Positions 48,723-59,816 of a stretch of DNA of 64,000 nucleotides are shown piece by piece. Made by a program: the position numbers and the translations under genes. The stretch spans positions 124,001 to 188,000 of the forward strand of contig NZ_LMHY01000002.1 of assembly GCF_001429045.1 (NCBI RefSeq), read 5' to 3'. Positions within the stretch are counted from its first letter, which is position 1; every line of letters starts with the position of its first letter. Origin of the DNA: Pseudomonas sp. Root71 (GTDB lineage Bacteria > Pseudomonadota > Gammaproteobacteria > Pseudomonadales > Pseudomonadaceae). The notes under the pieces were generated by a model. It was not told the origin of the DNA, made no database searches, and worked only from the letters and a program-made list of their open reading frames with translations.

Positions 48723-48830
48723 GGTGGCCGTCCGCAAAGAAACGCCGCCATGATAACCAGTCGGGGGCCGCTTGTCCGGCCCGGTCGCTCGATGACCGTT
48801 ACCGAAAGCAGAATTTGAGTGGAGAACAGC

Positions 48831-50177
48831 ATGAGTGCAGTTGAAAGCGTCGGCCCACAAGCGTTGCCGGCACTGCAGGAACAAGTCGAGCAGATCATCG
48901 CTGAAGCCAAACGCCAGGGCGCCAGTGCCTGTGAAGTGGCGGTGTCACTGGAGCAGGGATTGTCGACCACGGTGCGCCAGCGTGAAGTCGAAACCGTTGA
49001 ATTCAACCGCGACCAGGGTTTTGGCATCACCTTGTACGTCGGTCAGCGCAAAGGCTCGGCCAGCACTTCGGCCAGCGGCCCTGATGCGATTCGCGAAACC
49101 GTCGCCGCTGCACTGGCCATCGCCAAGCACACCTCGGAAGACGAAGCCTCGGGTCTTGCGGATGCCGCGCTGATGGCGCGGGATATTCAGGATTTCGACC
49201 TGTTCCACCAATGGGACATCACGCCGGAACAAGCCATCGAACAGGCCCTGGCCTGCGAAGCCGCGGCGTTTGCCGCCGACAGCCGGATCAAGAACGCCGA
49301 CGGCACCACCCTCAGTACCCATCAGGGCTGCCGCGTTTATGGCAATAGCCACGGGTTTATCGGCGGTTACGCATCGACTCGCCACAGCCTGAGCTGCGTG
49401 ATGATCGCCGAGGCCGATGGCCAGATGCAGCGTGATTACTGGTACGACGTGAACCGCCAAGGCAATCTGCTCGCCGACCCGGTGAGCATCGGTCAGCGCG
49501 CAGCGCAAAGGGCGGCGAGCCGTCTGGGCGCGCGTCCGGTGCCGACTTGCGAGGTGCCGGTGCTGTTTTCCGCAGAGTTGGCCGGAGGGCTATTCGGCAG
49601 TTTCCTGTCGGCGATTTCCGGTGGCAGCCTGTATCGCAAGTCTTCGTTCCTTGAGGGCACTCTCGGGCAGAAGCTGTTTCCGGAGTGGCTGACCATCGAC
49701 GAGCGTCCGCATCTGATGCGTGCCATGGGCAGCGCAGCGTTCGACGGTGATGGTTTGGCAACCTACGCCAAACCGTTCGTCGAAAAAGGCGAGTTGGTGT
49801 CGTATATCCTCGGCACCTATTCCGGCCGCAAGCTCGGCATGCCGAGCACGGCTAACGCCGGCGGCGTGCACAACCTGTTCGTCACCCATGGCGACGAAGA
49901 CCAGGCCGCCTTGCTGCGGCGCATGGGACGTGGCTTGCTGGTGACTGAATTGATGGGGCAGGGCCTCAACATGGTGACCGGCGATTACTCCCGTGGTGCA
50001 GCGGGTTACTGGGTCGAGAACGGTGAAATCCAGTTCGCGGTGCAGGAAGTGACCATCGCCGGCAACATGCGCGACATGTTCAAGCAGATCGTGGCCGTGG
50101 GTAACGATCTTGAATTGCGCAGCAACATTCGCACAGGTTCGGTGCTGATCGAGCGGATGACGGTGGCGGGTAGCTAA
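48831..50177 (+). CDS. pmbA: Metalloprotease PmbA (TldE)
   Basis: 448 residues, TldD/PmbA family without the HExxxH site; the non-catalytic partner of TldD. The ATG at 48831 has GGAG six bases upstream; an in-frame ATG at 48819 would put that site inside the gene. Ends at a strong terminator. Confidence 0.95.
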   Translation: MSAVESVGPQALPALQEQVEQIIAEAKRQGASACEVAVSLEQGLSTTVRQREVETVEFNRDQGFGITLYVGQRKGSASTSASGPDAIRETVAAALAIAKHTSEDEASGLADAALMARDIQDFDLFHQWDITPEQAIEQALACEAAAFAADSRIKNADGTTLSTHQGCRVYGNSHGFIGGYASTRHSLSCVMIAEADGQMQRDYWYDVNRQGNLLADPVSIGQRAAQRAASRLGARPVPTCEVPVLFSAELAGGLFGSFLSAISGGSLYRKSSFLEGTLGQKLFPEWLTIDERPHLMRAMGSAAFDGDGLATYAKPFVEKGELVSYILGTYSGRKLGMPSTANAGGVHNLFVTHGDEDQAALLRRMGRGLLVTELMGQGLNMVTGDYSRGAAGYWVENGEIQFAVQEVTIAGNMRDMFKQIVAVGNDLELRSNIRTGSVLIERMTVAGS

Positions 50178-50192
50178 GCCTCGGCCGCTGTA

Positions 50193-50236
50193 CAAAAAAA
50201 AGGCGCGTCACCCATTGGGTGGCGCGCCTTTTTTAT
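50193..50236. terminator. Bidirectional terminator after pmbA
   Basis: Stem AAGGCGCG-T-CACCC / GGGTG-G-CGCGCCTT with a three-base loop, flanked by eight A on the left and six T on the right. Confidence 0.9.
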
Positions 50237-50255
50237 TGACTACACGGCAACCCCC

Positions 50256-50360
50256 TTGCAGGAGCGAGCTTGCTCGCGAAGCGGAGTGTCAGGCGACATT
50301 GAAGTTGAAAGTGGTGATGCCATCGTCGGAACGCCGCCCGGAGCAGGCTCGCTCCTGCAA
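50256..50360. repeat. Variant REP doublet (GCAGGAGCGAGC type)
   Basis: TTGCAGGAGCGAGCTTGCTC on the left and GAGCAGGCTCGCTCCTGCAA on the right, about 65 bases apart, between convergent pmbA and ptsO. Confidence 0.8.
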
Positions 50361-50390
50361 CGGCTGGGCCTATCTTCTTTTGGGTAGCTT

Positions 50391-50663
50391 TTATTCGCCT
50401 TCGTCGAAGAAGTTGTTGATCAACGCCACCAGCGCATCCAGCGCTTCCTGTTCCTGCTCGCCTTCGGTGCTCAAGTGGATCGTGGTGCCTTTGCCGGCGG
50501 CCAGCATCATCATCGCCATGATGCTTTTGCCATCGACCATGGACTCTGGTGTCCGACCGGCCCGGATCTGGCACGGGAACTGACCCGCTACCCCAACGAA
50601 TTTTGCAGAAGCGCGAGCGTGCAGGCCCAATTTATTGATGATTTCGATTTCCAGAGCAGGCAT
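50391..50663 (-). CDS. ptsO: Nitrogen-PTS phosphocarrier protein NPr
   Basis: 90 residues, HPr family with the phospho-accepting His15 in KLGLHARAS. Passes phosphate from PtsP to PtsN in the regulatory nitrogen PTS. 15 bases after rapZ on the minus strand and the last gene of the rpoN-hpf-ptsN-rapZ-ptsO group. Confidence 0.95.
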   Translation of the reverse strand: MPALEIEIINKLGLHARASAKFVGVAGQFPCQIRAGRTPESMVDGKSIMAMMMLAAGKGTTIHLSTEGEQEQEALDALVALINNFFDEGE

Positions 50664-50678
50664 CGCGATGTGAATCCT

Positions 50679-51536
50679 TTAGCTGAGGTCGCGGTGGCGG
50701 ACCTGGACGTTCTTCAGGGATTGTTGCAGCGTCTGCCCCAGACGCTCGGTCAGGTAGACGGAACGGTGATGTCCGCCAGTGCAGCCAATGGCAATGGTGA
50801 CGTAGGCGCGGTTGCTGGCGGCAAAACGAGGCAGCCACTTTAGCAGGTATGTGGAAATGTCCTGAAACATCTCTTCGACATCCGGCTGTGCCGCCAGGTA
50901 TTCGGCAACCGGTTGATCGAGCCCGGACTGCTCGCGCAATTCCGGTTTCCAGTAAGGGTTTGGCAGGCAGCGCACATCGAAAACCAGGTCGGCGTCCACC
51001 GGCATGCCGCGCTTGAAGCCGAAGGACTCGACCAGGAAGGCAGTTCCCGGCTCGGGCTGATTCAACAGGCGCAGTTTGATGGCGTCGCGCAGCTGGTACA
51101 GGTTCAGGCTGGTGGTGTTGATCTTGAGATCGGCAAGGTCGGCAATCGGTCCGAGCAGGGCGCTCTCAACGTTGATGGCTTCGGCCAGCGAACGGTTGGC
51201 GTTGCTCAGGGGGTGACGTCGGCGGGTTTCCGAGAAGCGCTTGAGCAGGGTTTCTTCGTCGGCGTCCAGATACAGCACATCGCACTGGATGTGGCGGGCA
51301 CGGACTTCCTCGAGCAGGTCGGGGAAGCGTGACAGGTGGCTTGGCAGGTTGCGCGCGTCAATGGAAACGGCGACCAGCGGCTGCAACATCTCGGTATGAA
51401 CCAGGGCGCGCTCGGCCAGCTCCGGCAGCAGGCCGGCGGGCAGGTTGTCGATGCAGTAGTAGCCGTTATCCTCAAGTACGTTGAGGGCGGTACTTTTACC
51501 TGAGCCGGAACGGCCACTGACGATGATCAAGCGCAT
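50679..51536 (-). CDS. rapZ: RNase adapter protein RapZ
   Basis: 285 residues. Walker A GRSGSGKS (8-15) and C-terminal RNA-binding domain with [10 protein letters not shown]. In E. coli it directs the GlmZ small RNA to RNase E to set glucosamine-6-phosphate level; the RNA target in Pseudomonas is not established. Two bases after ptsN. Confidence 0.95.
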   Translation of the reverse strand: MRLIIVSGRSGSGKSTALNVLEDNGYYCIDNLPAGLLPELAERALVHTEMLQPLVAVSIDARNLPSHLSRFPDLLEEVRARHIQCDVLYLDADEETLLKRFSETRRRHPLSNANRSLAEAINVESALLGPIADLADLKINTTSLNLYQLRDAIKLRLLNQPEPGTAFLVESFGFKRGMPVDADLVFDVRCLPNPYWKPELREQSGLDQPVAEYLAAQPDVEEMFQDISTYLLKWLPRFAASNRAYVTIAIGCTGGHHRSVYLTERLGQTLQQSLKNVQVRHRDLS

Positions 51537-51538
51537 GA

Positions 51539-52003
51539 TTACTGACCGTTTTGCTCGTTCAGGACAACCTGATACAGGGCTTCGTTACTTGCAGCACTAC
51601 GCAGCTTTTCACGCACGTCCTTGCGGTCGAGCATGCTGGCGATCTGTCGCAGCAGCTCAAGGTGCGCATCGGTGGCGGCTTCCGGGACCAGCAGCACGAA
51701 CAGCAGGTCAACCGGCGCACCATCGATGGCGTCGAAATCGATAGGGGCGTCCAGGTGCATCAATGCACTGATGGGCGAAACACAGCCCTTGAGACGGCAA
51801 TGTGGAATGGCGATGCCGTTACCAAACCCGGTGGAACCGAGTTTTTCACGAGCAATCAGTGCCTCGAAGACATCTTGCATCTCCAGGGCCGGCACTTCGC
51901 GGGCGATCAGATTGGCAATTTGTTCGAGGGCTTTCTTTTTACTGCCTCCCGGCACGTTCACCAGGGAACGGCCGGGGGTCAGGATACTTTCAAGTCGGAT
52001 CAT
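51539..52003 (-). CDS. ptsN: PTS IIA-like nitrogen-regulatory protein PtsN
   Basis: 154 residues, EIIA-Ntr; phospho-accepting His68 in GIAIPHCRL. Relays nitrogen and carbon state to potassium and nitrogen metabolism. Downstream of hpf by 12 bases. Confidence 0.96.
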   Translation of the reverse strand: MIRLESILTPGRSLVNVPGGSKKKALEQIANLIAREVPALEMQDVFEALIAREKLGSTGFGNGIAIPHCRLKGCVSPISALMHLDAPIDFDAIDGAPVDLLFVLLVPEAATDAHLELLRQIASMLDRKDVREKLRSAASNEALYQVVLNEQNGQ

Positions 52004-52015
52004 GGGTAGGGAGTG

Positions 52016-52324
52016 TTAACGACCGGTTGCGCCCTGTAGGAGGCTCTGGGTCTTTTCCTTATGCTTTTTGAGTTGTTTATCCAGCTTGTCGGTGAGTGCG
52101 TCGATCGCGGCGTACATATCGGTATGCTCCGCGTTGGCGACCACTTCATTCCCGGGAATATGCAGCGTGGCTTCGATTTTCTGCTTCAGTTTTTCGACGG
52201 TCATCGTGACCTGCACATTAGTGATCTTGTCGAAATGTCGCTCCAATCGTTCGAGTTTTTCGCCGATGTAGGTGCGAAGAGGTTCGGTCACTTCCAGTTG
52301 GTGTCCACTGATGTTGACTTGCAT
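52016..52324 (-). CDS. hpf: Ribosome hibernation-promoting factor (short HPF)
   Basis: 102 residues, single ribosome-binding S30AE domain, the short gamma-proteobacterial form that needs RMF to build 100S dimers. ATG at 52324 with AAGGAG seven bases upstream; the frame open to 52378 lies before this site and is not used. Confidence 0.95.
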   Translation of the reverse strand: MQVNISGHQLEVTEPLRTYIGEKLERLERHFDKITNVQVTMTVEKLKQKIEATLHIPGNEVVANAEHTDMYAAIDALTDKLDKQLKKHKEKTQSLLQGATGR

Positions 52325-52398
52325 ACAGCTTCTCCTTCGTTGCCAGTGCATAAAGCGGTAGACCAGATGATCTACCACTGGAACGCTGTGGCGTGGCC

Positions 52399-53892
52399 CT
52401 ACATCAACCGCTTGCGTTCGCTCGAAGGCGCGATCCCGAGGGATTCGCGGTACTTGGCGACGGTGCGGCGAGCCACCTGAATGCCTTGTGCCTCCAGTAA
52501 ACCAGCGATCTTGCTGTCACTCAACGGCTTTTTCTGATTTTCCGCTGCAACCAGTTTTTTGATGATCGCCCGGATCGCCGTGGACGAGCATTCGCCGCCT
52601 TCGGAGGTGCTTACGTGACTGGAAAAAAAGTACTTCAGTTCATAAATGCCCCGGGGGGTGTGCATGAATTTCTGGGTGGTCACCCGTGAAATCGTCGATT
52701 CATGCATGCCGACCGCTTCGGCGATGTCATGCAGGACCAGCGGCTTCATGGCTTCGTCGCCGTACTCCAGGAAGCCGCGCTGATGCTCGACGATCTGGGT
52801 GGCAACCTTCATCAGGGTTTCATTGCGGCTCTGCAGGCTCTTGATGAACCAGCGGGCTTCCTGCAGCTGATTGCGCATGAAGGTATTGTCGGCGCTGGTG
52901 TCGGCGCGGCGCACGAAACCGGCGTACTGGGCATTGACCCGCAGCCGTGGCACCGACTCCTGATTGAGTTCCACCAGCCAGCGCTCGTTGTCCTTGCGCA
53001 CGATGACGTCAGGAACGACGTACTCGGCTTCGGTGGACTCGATCTGCGAGCCCGGGCGCGGGTTTAGGCTCTGGACCAGCTCGATGACCTGGCGCAGTTC
53101 GTCTTCCTTGAGCTTCATGCGGCGCATCAACTGGCTGTAGTCACGGCTGCCAAGCAGGTCGATGTAATCGCTGACCAGGCGCTTGGCTTCGGCCAGCCAA
53201 GGGGTCTTGGCAGGCAGCTGGCGCAATTGCAGCAGCAGGCATTCACCGAGGTTGCGGGCGCCGATGCCGGCTGGCTCGAATTGCTGGATGCGGTGCAGGA
53301 CGGCTTCGATCTCGTCCAGTTCGATGTCCAGTTCCGGGTCGAAGGCTTCGAGGATTTCCTCGAGGGTTTCGTCCAGGTAGCCCTGATTGTTGATGCAGTC
53401 GATCAGGGTCACGGCGATCAGGCGATCGGTGTCGGACATCGGGGCCAGGTTCAGTTGCCACAGCAAGTGGCTCTGCAGGCTTTCGCCGGCCGAGGTGCGG
53501 GTGGTGAAGTCCCACTCGTCATCATCATTGCTGGGCAGGCTGCTGGCGCTGGTCTGGTAAACGTCTTCCCACGCGGTGTCGACGGGGAGTTCGTTGGGGA
53601 TACGCTCGTTCCAGTCACCCTCATCGAGGTTATCAACCGTCGGGGCGCTTTCCTGATAGGAAGGTTCCTGGATGTCAGTGTTGGGCTTTTGTTCGGCGTT
53701 GTCGGCCAAGGGATCGGAATTGTCGAAGTCGTCGCCTTCTTCCTGGCGTTCGAGCATCGGATTTGACTCCAGGGCCTCCTGGATTTCCTGTTGCAGGTCC
53801 AGGGTCGACAATTGGAGCAGGCGGATGGCCTGTTGCAGCTGCGGTGTCATCGTCAGCTGCTGGCCCATTCTCAAGACTAGCGATGGTTTCAT
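52399..53892 (-). CDS. rpoN: RNA polymerase sigma-54 factor
   Basis: 497 residues, the usual Pseudomonas length. Gln-rich activator-interacting region I ([21 protein letters not shown]), acidic region II, core-binding domain, and the RpoN box [10 protein letters not shown] near the C-terminus for -24 recognition. First gene of the ptsN cluster. Confidence 0.98.
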   Translation of the reverse strand: MKPSLVLRMGQQLTMTPQLQQAIRLLQLSTLDLQQEIQEALESNPMLERQEEGDDFDNSDPLADNAEQKPNTDIQEPSYQESAPTVDNLDEGDWNERIPNELPVDTAWEDVYQTSASSLPSNDDDEWDFTTRTSAGESLQSHLLWQLNLAPMSDTDRLIAVTLIDCINNQGYLDETLEEILEAFDPELDIELDEIEAVLHRIQQFEPAGIGARNLGECLLLQLRQLPAKTPWLAEAKRLVSDYIDLLGSRDYSQLMRRMKLKEDELRQVIELVQSLNPRPGSQIESTEAEYVVPDVIVRKDNERWLVELNQESVPRLRVNAQYAGFVRRADTSADNTFMRNQLQEARWFIKSLQSRNETLMKVATQIVEHQRGFLEYGDEAMKPLVLHDIAEAVGMHESTISRVTTQKFMHTPRGIYELKYFFSSHVSTSEGGECSSTAIRAIIKKLVAAENQKKPLSDSKIAGLLEAQGIQVARRTVAKYRESLGIAPSSERKRLM

Positions 53893-53969
53893 GGCAGGGG
53901 CTTAACACCTTATTCGCCGGCGCACATGCGCCATCCACTACAGGGCGCCGGGGCGCCAAACTTAAGCAA

Positions 53970-53975
53970 ATTATA
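53970..53975 (-). promoter_or_regulatory. Candidate rpoN promoter -10 box
   Basis: Perfect TATAAT on the minus strand 78 bases before the rpoN ATG; no good -35 at the right distance. The leader after it contains two small GC-rich hairpins (around 53928 and 53946). Confidence 0.4.
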
Positions 53976-54117
53976 TGCCTGAAACTAAAGGGTTTGCCTA
54001 GAGCGCTGTAACAATAAAAAACTATAAAGCGGTGTTGCTGCGCTGCCCTTGTTGAGGGCTGACCACGCTTGTCGGCACGGTGAGTGCCCGGGCGATGGCC
54101 TGGGCACGACTCAGTGC

Positions 54118-54843
54118 TTACAGGCGGAACTCATGGCCCAGATACACTTCCTTGACCAGGTCGTTGGCCAGGATGGTCTCTGCGTCGCCCTCGGCGATCA
54201 GTTGGCCGTCATTGACGATGTAGGCGGTTTCACAGATATCCAGGGTTTCACGAACGTTGTGGTCCGTGATCAGCACGCCAATGCCCTTGGCCTTGAGGTG
54301 GTGAATGATCTGCTTGATGTCGCCGACCGAAATCGGGTCCACGCCGGCGAAGGGTTCGTCGAGGAGGATGAATTTCGGGTTGGTGGCCAGGGCGCGGGCG
54401 ATTTCCACGCGACGACGCTCGCCGCCGGACAGGCTCATGCCCAGGTTGTCGCGGATGTGGCTGATGTGGAATTCCTGCAGCAGGCTTTCCAGTTCCTTGC
54501 GACGGCCGGCCTTGTCGAGTTCCTTGCGGGTCTCGAGGATGGCCATGATGTTGTCGGCCACCGACAGCTTGCGAAAGATCGATGCTTCCTGCGGCAAGTA
54601 ACCGATACCGGCCTTTGCGCGGCCGTGCATCGGCTGGTGGCTGACGTCCAGGTCATCGATCAGGACGCGGCCCTGGTCGGCTTGCACCAGGCCGACGATC
54701 ATGTAGAAGCAGGTGGTCTTGCCGGCGCCGTTCGGGCCAAGCAGGCCGACGATCTGGCCGCTGTCGATGGACAGGCTGACATCACGCACGACCTGGCGGC
54801 TCTTGTAGCTCTTGGCCAGATGCTGAGCTTTCAGAGTTGCCAT
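54118..54843 (-). CDS. lptB: Lipopolysaccharide export ATPase LptB
   Basis: 241 residues. Cytoplasmic ATPase of LptB2FG that pulls LPS into the Lpt bridge. Walker [10 protein letters not shown] (36-44), signature LSGGERRR, Walker [14 protein letters not shown]. Its ATG overlaps the end of lptA by one base. Confidence 0.97.
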   Translation of the reverse strand: MATLKAQHLAKSYKSRQVVRDVSLSIDSGQIVGLLGPNGAGKTTCFYMIVGLVQADQGRVLIDDLDVSHQPMHGRAKAGIGYLPQEASIFRKLSVADNIMAILETRKELDKAGRRKELESLLQEFHISHIRDNLGMSLSGGERRRVEIARALATNPKFILLDEPFAGVDPISVGDIKQIIHHLKAKGIGVLITDHNVRETLDICETAYIVNDGQLIAEGDAETILANDLVKEVYLGHEFRL

Positions 54844-55391
54844 TACTGGGCCTTTTTCTCGTCGGTTTTCTTCTTCGGCTGGATCACCATGTCGATACGC
54901 GGACGCGCCTCGGTGACCTTGCTGCCTGTGGCGCGACCGGCGCTGGCGAGCTTCTTGTCGGTGTCGTAGACAATTTTCTCGCCTTGGGTGACGTTGTTGT
55001 CCTTGTCGACAACTTTGGCCTTGTCGATCAGTACGACGCGATTTTGCGCGGCGTGGTACTGGATCGTCACGCCCCAGCCCTGCACGGGCTTGGTGTCGCC
55101 AGCCGTTTGCAATTGCTCGAAGTACGCCAGGTTGCCCACCGAGGTCACTACGTCAATGTCGCCAGTCGGGGTGCGGGTGATGGTAACGGTGTTGCCTGTC
55201 ACCTTCATCGAGCCTTGGGTGATGATCACGTCACCCTTATAGGTAGCAATACCTTGCTTGTCGTCCAGTTGGGCATCGTCGGCCTGGATGCGGATAGGCT
55301 GCTGTTGATCTTCCGGCAGAGCCCAGGCGCTCACGCTTCCCAGTGCTGCGCCCAGACTGAGCAAAATCGGGAGGGTTTTAACGAGCCTCAT
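54843..55391 (-). CDS. lptA: Lipopolysaccharide transport periplasmic protein LptA
   Basis: 182 residues: signal peptide (cleavage after SAWA) and an OstA-type beta-jellyroll ([17 protein letters not shown]) followed by a basic C-terminal tail. Forms the periplasmic bridge for LPS between LptC and LptD. Overlaps lptC by 14 bases and lptB by one. Confidence 0.95.
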   Translation of the reverse strand: MRLVKTLPILLSLGAALGSVSAWALPEDQQQPIRIQADDAQLDDKQGIATYKGDVIITQGSMKVTGNTVTITRTPTGDIDVVTSVGNLAYFEQLQTAGDTKPVQGWGVTIQYHAAQNRVVLIDKAKVVDKDNNVTQGEKIVYDTDKKLASAGRATGSKVTEARPRIDMVIQPKKKTDEKKAQ

Positions 55392-55950
55392 ACTGTCCTC
55401 TTACGTTCGATAGCAGGTGTATCCTGCTTTCTTTCAAATACGCTTTCATTCCCTTGCCAGTCGATACACCGCCAGCGCCGTCGATTCTAACGTCTTGCTC
55501 GGTCTGCGCATATTGCTGCTGCGGGAACACGGTCATGCGGGTGCTGGTGATCAGGGTTCTACGGTTTTTCTCGTCGAAACGCGTGATGCGCACGTCATCG
55601 ATCAGTTCGACCTGCGTGCCATCAGGATTGACCTCGCCGCGCAGGCTCTGGACGTGCCACGGGAATTCAGTGCCGCGGAACACATTCAGGTCGGGGTTGG
55701 TCAGCAATGTCACCTCGGTCGCCTTCAGGTGCTCGACCTTGTCGGACACCAGATCATATTGCAGCTTGCCGTCGGGCAGGTACTGCACGCTGTGGGCGTT
55801 GATGGCGTAATAGTCGATCGCGCTCTCATCGACCGGCGTTACCGGCTTGTCGAGGAAGCGTTCCGGGCTGATGTTCCAGTAGCCAACCGCGGCGAATATT
55901 GCCGCGATGCAAGTGAACATCAGGGTGTTGCGAAACTTTTTGCTCAGCAT
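55378..55950 (-). CDS. lptC: LPS export system protein LptC
   Basis: 190 residues: one N-terminal membrane helix (about 7-26) and a periplasmic LptC jellyroll. Docks LptA to LptB2FG. ATG at 55950 (MLSKKFRNTL); 7 bases after kdsC. Confidence 0.92.
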   Translation of the reverse strand: MLSKKFRNTLMFTCIAAIFAAVGYWNISPERFLDKPVTPVDESAIDYYAINAHSVQYLPDGKLQYDLVSDKVEHLKATEVTLLTNPDLNVFRGTEFPWHVQSLRGEVNPDGTQVELIDDVRITRFDEKNRRTLITSTRMTVFPQQQYAQTEQDVRIDGAGGVSTGKGMKAYLKESRIHLLSNVRGQYEAR

Positions 55951-55957
55951 AGTGGGC

Positions 55958-56482
55958 TCACAGGTACGCCGCATTGGCCGCATCGAGGCGGTCCTGGGCG
56001 CGCAGGATCAATTCGCAGAATTCGCGAGCGGCACCTTCGCCACCGCGGGCGAGGGTGATGCCGTGAGCGTGTTCACGCACGAAACCGGCGGCATTGGCCA
56101 CCGCCATGCCCAGGCCGACGCGACGAATCACCGGCAGGTCCGGCAGGTCGTCGCCGAGGTAGGCCACCTGTTCATAGCTCAGGTTGAGTTGGGCCAGCAG
56201 TTCGTCGAGTACCACCAGTTTATCTTCGCGACCCTGATAGAGGTGCGGGATACCGAGGTTTTTGGCCCGCCGCTCGACCACCGGGGTCTTGCGGCCACTG
56301 ATGATGGCGGTCTGCACGCCGGCGGCCATCAGCATCTTGATGCCCTGGCCGTCGAGGGTGTTGAAGGTCTTGAACTCGCTGCCGTCTTCGAGGAAATACA
56401 GGCGCCCATCGGTCAGCACGCCATCGACATCGAACACCGCCAGCTTGATCTGTTTGCCGCGTTGCAGCAGGTCCGCACTCAT
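55958..56482 (-). CDS. kdsC: 3-deoxy-D-manno-octulosonate-8-phosphate phosphatase
   Basis: 174 residues, HAD superfamily. Removes phosphate from Kdo-8-P for LPS core synthesis. Nucleophile motif FDVDGVLTDG and motif IV GDDLPDLP are present. The start overlaps the TAA of kdsD (TAATG). Confidence 0.95.
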   Translation of the reverse strand: MSADLLQRGKQIKLAVFDVDGVLTDGRLYFLEDGSEFKTFNTLDGQGIKMLMAAGVQTAIISGRKTPVVERRAKNLGIPHLYQGREDKLVVLDELLAQLNLSYEQVAYLGDDLPDLPVIRRVGLGMAVANAAGFVREHAHGITLARGGEGAAREFCELILRAQDRLDAANAAYL

Positions 56483-57456
56483 TACATTACTCCTGCACGC
56501 AACAAGTCGTGCATGTTCAAGGCGCCGACCGGGCGGTCGTCTCTGTCGACCACGACCAGCGCGTTGATTTTATGATCTTCCATGATTTTCAGCGCTTCGG
56601 CGGCGAGCATCTCGGCGCGGGCAGTCTTGCCGTGTGCAGTCATGACCTGGTCGATGGTAGCGCTATGGATGTCGATGCTACGGTCCAGCGTGCGACGCAA
56701 GTCACCGTCGGTAAAGATCCCGGCCAGCTTTCCATCGGCTTCCAGGATCACCGTCATGCCCAGGCCTTTGCGGGTCATTTCCATCAGCGCGTCCTTCAGC
56801 AGGGTGCCGCGCTGTACTTGCGGCAACTCTTGCCCGGCGTGCATGACATTTTCCACTTTAAGCAGCAGGCGTCGGCCCAGGGCGCCGCCGGGATGGGAAA
56901 AGGCGAAGTCTTCGGCGGTAAAGCCACGGGCTTCCAGCAGCGCGACGGCCAGGGCATCGCCCATGACCAGCGCGGCGGTGGTTGATGAGGTGGGTGCCAG
57001 GTTCAACGGGCAGGCTTCGTGTTCGACGTGAACATTCAGGTTCACCTCGGCGGCCTTGGCCAGCGGCGAGCCAGGGTTGCCGGTCATGCTGATCAACTGA
57101 ATGCCCAGGCGCTTGATCAGTGGCAGCAGGGTCACGATTTCATTGGTGGAGCCGGAATTCGAGAGCGCCAGAATGATGTCGTCGCGGGTAATCATGCCCA
57201 TGTCACCGTGGCTGGCTTCAGCCGGGTGCACAAAAAACGCCGTGGTGCCGGTGCTGGCCAGGGTCGCGGCAATCTTGTTGCCGATGTGCCCCGACTTGCC
57301 CATGCCGACCACGACCACGCGGCCTTTGCTGGCCAGAATCATCTCGCAAGCGCGTACGAAATCCGCGTCGATATGGGGCAGCAGGCCTTGCACGGCCTCT
57401 ACCTCGAGGCGGATGGTGCGTTGTGCTGATTGAATCAGGTCGCTGGATTGGCTCAT
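56482..57456 (-). CDS. kdsD: Arabinose-5-phosphate isomerase
   Basis: 324 residues: SIS domain (about 35-175; GMGKSGHIG and SNSGSTNE) and two CBS domains (205-324). Interconverts ribulose-5-P and arabinose-5-P, the first step to Kdo. The ATG at 57456 (MSQSSDL) is used; the frame to 57519 reads into the promoter. Heads the kdsD-kdsC-lptC-lptA-lptB operon. Confidence 0.95.
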   Translation of the reverse strand: MSQSSDLIQSAQRTIRLEVEAVQGLLPHIDADFVRACEMILASKGRVVVVGMGKSGHIGNKIAATLASTGTTAFFVHPAEASHGDMGMITRDDIILALSNSGSTNEIVTLLPLIKRLGIQLISMTGNPGSPLAKAAEVNLNVHVEHEACPLNLAPTSSTTAALVMGDALAVALLEARGFTAEDFAFSHPGGALGRRLLLKVENVMHAGQELPQVQRGTLLKDALMEMTRKGLGMTVILEADGKLAGIFTDGDLRRTLDRSIDIHSATIDQVMTAHGKTARAEMLAAEALKIMEDHKINALVVVDRDDRPVGALNMHDLLRAGVM

Positions 57457-57490
57457 GTCAGAAATCGTATAGCCTGATGAAAAGTCGGCG

Positions 57491-57496
57491 ATTATA
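57491..57496 (-). promoter_or_regulatory. Candidate kdsD promoter -10 box
   Basis: Perfect TATAAT on the minus strand, 35 bases before the kdsD ATG; the -35 is weak. Confidence 0.45.
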
Positions 57497-57614
57497 GCGG
57501 TTATGATCGAATCCCTCACGCTAGTTCGTCGCGCATTGCCATCCTTGTTGCCGGAAACCTTCTAAACGGGGCTTTCAACCGGTCATGCAGTTGAACATGT
57601 CCTGGCTTTGGCCT

Positions 57615-57644
57615 TGGGCGCGCAGCCTTTGCAATGCTATAGTT
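57615..57644 (+). promoter_or_regulatory. Candidate mla operon promoter
   Basis: Extended -10 TGCTATAGT (hexamer 57639-57644) with TTGGGC at 57615-57620, spacer 18, giving an 80-base leader to mlaF. Confidence 0.5.
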
Positions 57645-57731
57645 CGCCGCCAGTTCGGCCTGCCCGGGAGGTATGTGCTTTCGGCAGAAAGCCAGGCGTC
57701 CGAGTGAGAGGCTGCATCGCAAGGAGTTTAG

Positions 57732-58541
57732 ATGAGTGCCGATAACGCCTACGCGGTCGAGCTGAAGGGACTGTCCTTCAAGCGCGGTGCGCGCAGCATT
57801 TTCAATAATGTCGATATCCGTATCCCGCGCGGCAAGGTCACCGGCATCATGGGGCCTTCCGGGTGTGGCAAGACCACGCTCCTGCGTCTGATGGGCGCCC
57901 AGTTGCGGCCCACCCAGGGTGAAGTCTGGGTCAACGGTCAGAACCTGCCAAAACTGTCGCGCAGCGACCTGTTCGATGCGCGCAAGCATATGGGCGTGCT
58001 GTTTCAGAGCGGCGCATTGTTTACCGACCTCGATGTCTTCGAGAATGTCGCTTTTCCACTGCGGGTTCACACGCAACTGCCGGAAGAAATGATCCGCGAC
58101 ATCGTCCTGCTCAAACTGCAGGCCGTAGGCTTGCGGGGCGCCATCGAGCTGATGCCCGACGAGCTTTCCGGCGGCATGAAGCGCCGTGTTGCTCTGGCCC
58201 GGGCGATTGCGCTCGACCCGCAGATCCTCATGTACGACGAGCCCTTTGTCGGCCAAGACCCCATCGCCATGGGCGTTTTGGTGCGCCTCATCCGGTTGCT
58301 CAACGATGCGTTGGGCATCACCAGCATCGTGGTCTCCCACGACCTGGCCGAGACCGCGAGCATTGCCGACTACATTTATGTGGTGGGCGATGGTCAGGTG
58401 TTGGGGCAGGGGACACCGGACGAGTTGATGAACTCGGATGAACCGCGCATTCGCCAGTTCATGACCGGCGAACCCGACGGCCCGGTTCCGTACCACTTTC
58501 CAGCGACGGATTACCGCGCAGATCTTCTGGGGAAGCGCTGA
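57732..58541 (+). CDS. mlaF: Phospholipid ABC transporter ATPase MlaF
   Basis: 269 residues. ATPase of the MlaFEDB complex that maintains outer-membrane lipid asymmetry. Walker [10 protein letters not shown] (41-49), signature LSGGMKRR, Walker [15 protein letters not shown] with AAGGAG seven bases upstream. First gene of mlaFEDCB; shares a base with mlaE. Confidence 0.96.
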   Translation: MSADNAYAVELKGLSFKRGARSIFNNVDIRIPRGKVTGIMGPSGCGKTTLLRLMGAQLRPTQGEVWVNGQNLPKLSRSDLFDARKHMGVLFQSGALFTDLDVFENVAFPLRVHTQLPEEMIRDIVLLKLQAVGLRGAIELMPDELSGGMKRRVALARAIALDPQILMYDEPFVGQDPIAMGVLVRLIRLLNDALGITSIVVSHDLAETASIADYIYVVGDGQVLGQGTPDELMNSDEPRIRQFMTGEPDGPVPYHFPATDYRADLLGKR

Positions 58542-59338
58542 TGCGCAGAATTTCATTGATAGAGCGCGTTCGCCGCTTCGGCCAGGCCGGCATCGATGTG
58601 TTGGCGGTGTTCGGGCGTTCGAGCTTGTTCCTGTTTCATGCCTTGCTTGGTCGGGGCGGCATCGGTGGCGGTTTCGGGCTGCTGGTCAAGCAGTTGCATT
58701 CGGTGGGCGTGATGTCCCTGGTGATCATCGTGGTCTCCGGGGTGTTCATCGGCATGGTGCTGGCGCTGCAGGGCTTCAACATTCTTTCCAGCTATGGTTC
58801 GGAGCAGGCTGTCGGGCAGATGGTTGCCCTGACGCTGCTGCGTGAACTGGGGCCGGTGGTGACCGCCTTGCTGTTCGCTGGGCGCGCAGGTTCGGCGTTG
58901 ACCGCCGAAATCGGCAACATGAAATCCACCGAGCAGTTGTCCAGCCTGGAAATGATCGGGGTCGACCCGCTCAAGTACATCATTGCGCCACGTTTGTGGG
59001 CCGGCTTCATTTCCCTGCCGGTGCTGGCGATGATCTTCAGCGTGGTGGGTATCTGGGGCGGCTCGTGGGTGGCGGTCGACTGGCTGGGAGTCTATGAGGG
59101 CTCCTACTGGTCGAACATGCAGAACAGCGTGACGTTTACCGAGGACGTGCTCAACGGGATCGTCAAAAGCATCGTTTTTGCCTTTGTGGTGACCTGGATC
59201 GCCGTATTCCAAGGCTATGACTGCGAACCCACTTCCGAGGGGATCAGTCGTGCCACTACCAAGACCGTTGTATATGCCTCGTTGGCAGTACTCGGCCTGG
59301 ACTTTATTCTGACCGCCTTGATGTTTGGAGATTTCTGA
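58541..59338 (+). CDS. mlaE: Phospholipid ABC transporter permease MlaE
   Basis: 265 residues, MlaE/YrbE family with an N-terminal amphipathic segment and five helices; [16 protein letters not shown] is the family signature region. Overlaps mlaF and mlaD at the stop/start codons. Confidence 0.95.
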   Translation: MRRISLIERVRRFGQAGIDVLAVFGRSSLFLFHALLGRGGIGGGFGLLVKQLHSVGVMSLVIIVVSGVFIGMVLALQGFNILSSYGSEQAVGQMVALTLLRELGPVVTALLFAGRAGSALTAEIGNMKSTEQLSSLEMIGVDPLKYIIAPRLWAGFISLPVLAMIFSVVGIWGGSWVAVDWLGVYEGSYWSNMQNSVTFTEDVLNGIVKSIVFAFVVTWIAVFQGYDCEPTSEGISRATTKTVVYASLAVLGLDFILTALMFGDF

Positions 59339-59805
59339 TGCAAAACCGCACCCTGGAAATCGGTGTCGGCCTTTTCTTGCTGGCTGGCATCCTGGCTTTG
59401 CTTTTGTTGGCGTTGCGGGTCAGTGGCCTGTCCCCGAGTCCGAGCACCGACACCTATAAACTTTACGCCTACTTCGACAATATCGCCGGTTTGACGGTCA
59501 GAGCAAAGGTGACCATGGCCGGTGTGACCATCGGCAAGGTCACGGCCATCGATCTGGATCGCGACAGTTTTACCGGTCGGGTGACCATGCAGCTGGAAAA
59601 ACGCATCGATAATCTGCCGGCGGACTCCACTGCATCTATCCTGACCGCTGGCCTGTTGGGCGAGAAGTACATCGGTATCAGCGTGGGCGGGGAAGACACC
59701 CTGCTCAAGGATGGTGGAACCATCCATGACACGCAGTCATCGCTGGTGCTCGAAGACCTGATCGGTAAATTTCTGCTCAATACCGTTAGCAAAGAAGCTA
59801 AATGA
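59338..59805 (+). CDS. mlaD: Phospholipid-binding MCE-domain protein MlaD
   Basis: 155 residues: one membrane helix (about 6-26) and one MCE domain (about 38-120), which forms a periplasmic hexameric ring carrying lipid. Usual length for MlaD. Confidence 0.95.
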   Translation: MQNRTLEIGVGLFLLAGILALLLLALRVSGLSPSPSTDTYKLYAYFDNIAGLTVRAKVTMAGVTIGKVTAIDLDRDSFTGRVTMQLEKRIDNLPADSTASILTAGLLGEKYIGISVGGEDTLLKDGGTIHDTQSSLVLEDLIGKFLLNTVSKEAK

Positions 59806-59816
59806 GGAACAGTTAA

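Noticed and set aside
48831..50177. PmbA as an inactivated TldD because it lacks HExxxH
   Set aside because: Lack of the zinc motif is normal for PmbA/TldE, the non-catalytic partner.
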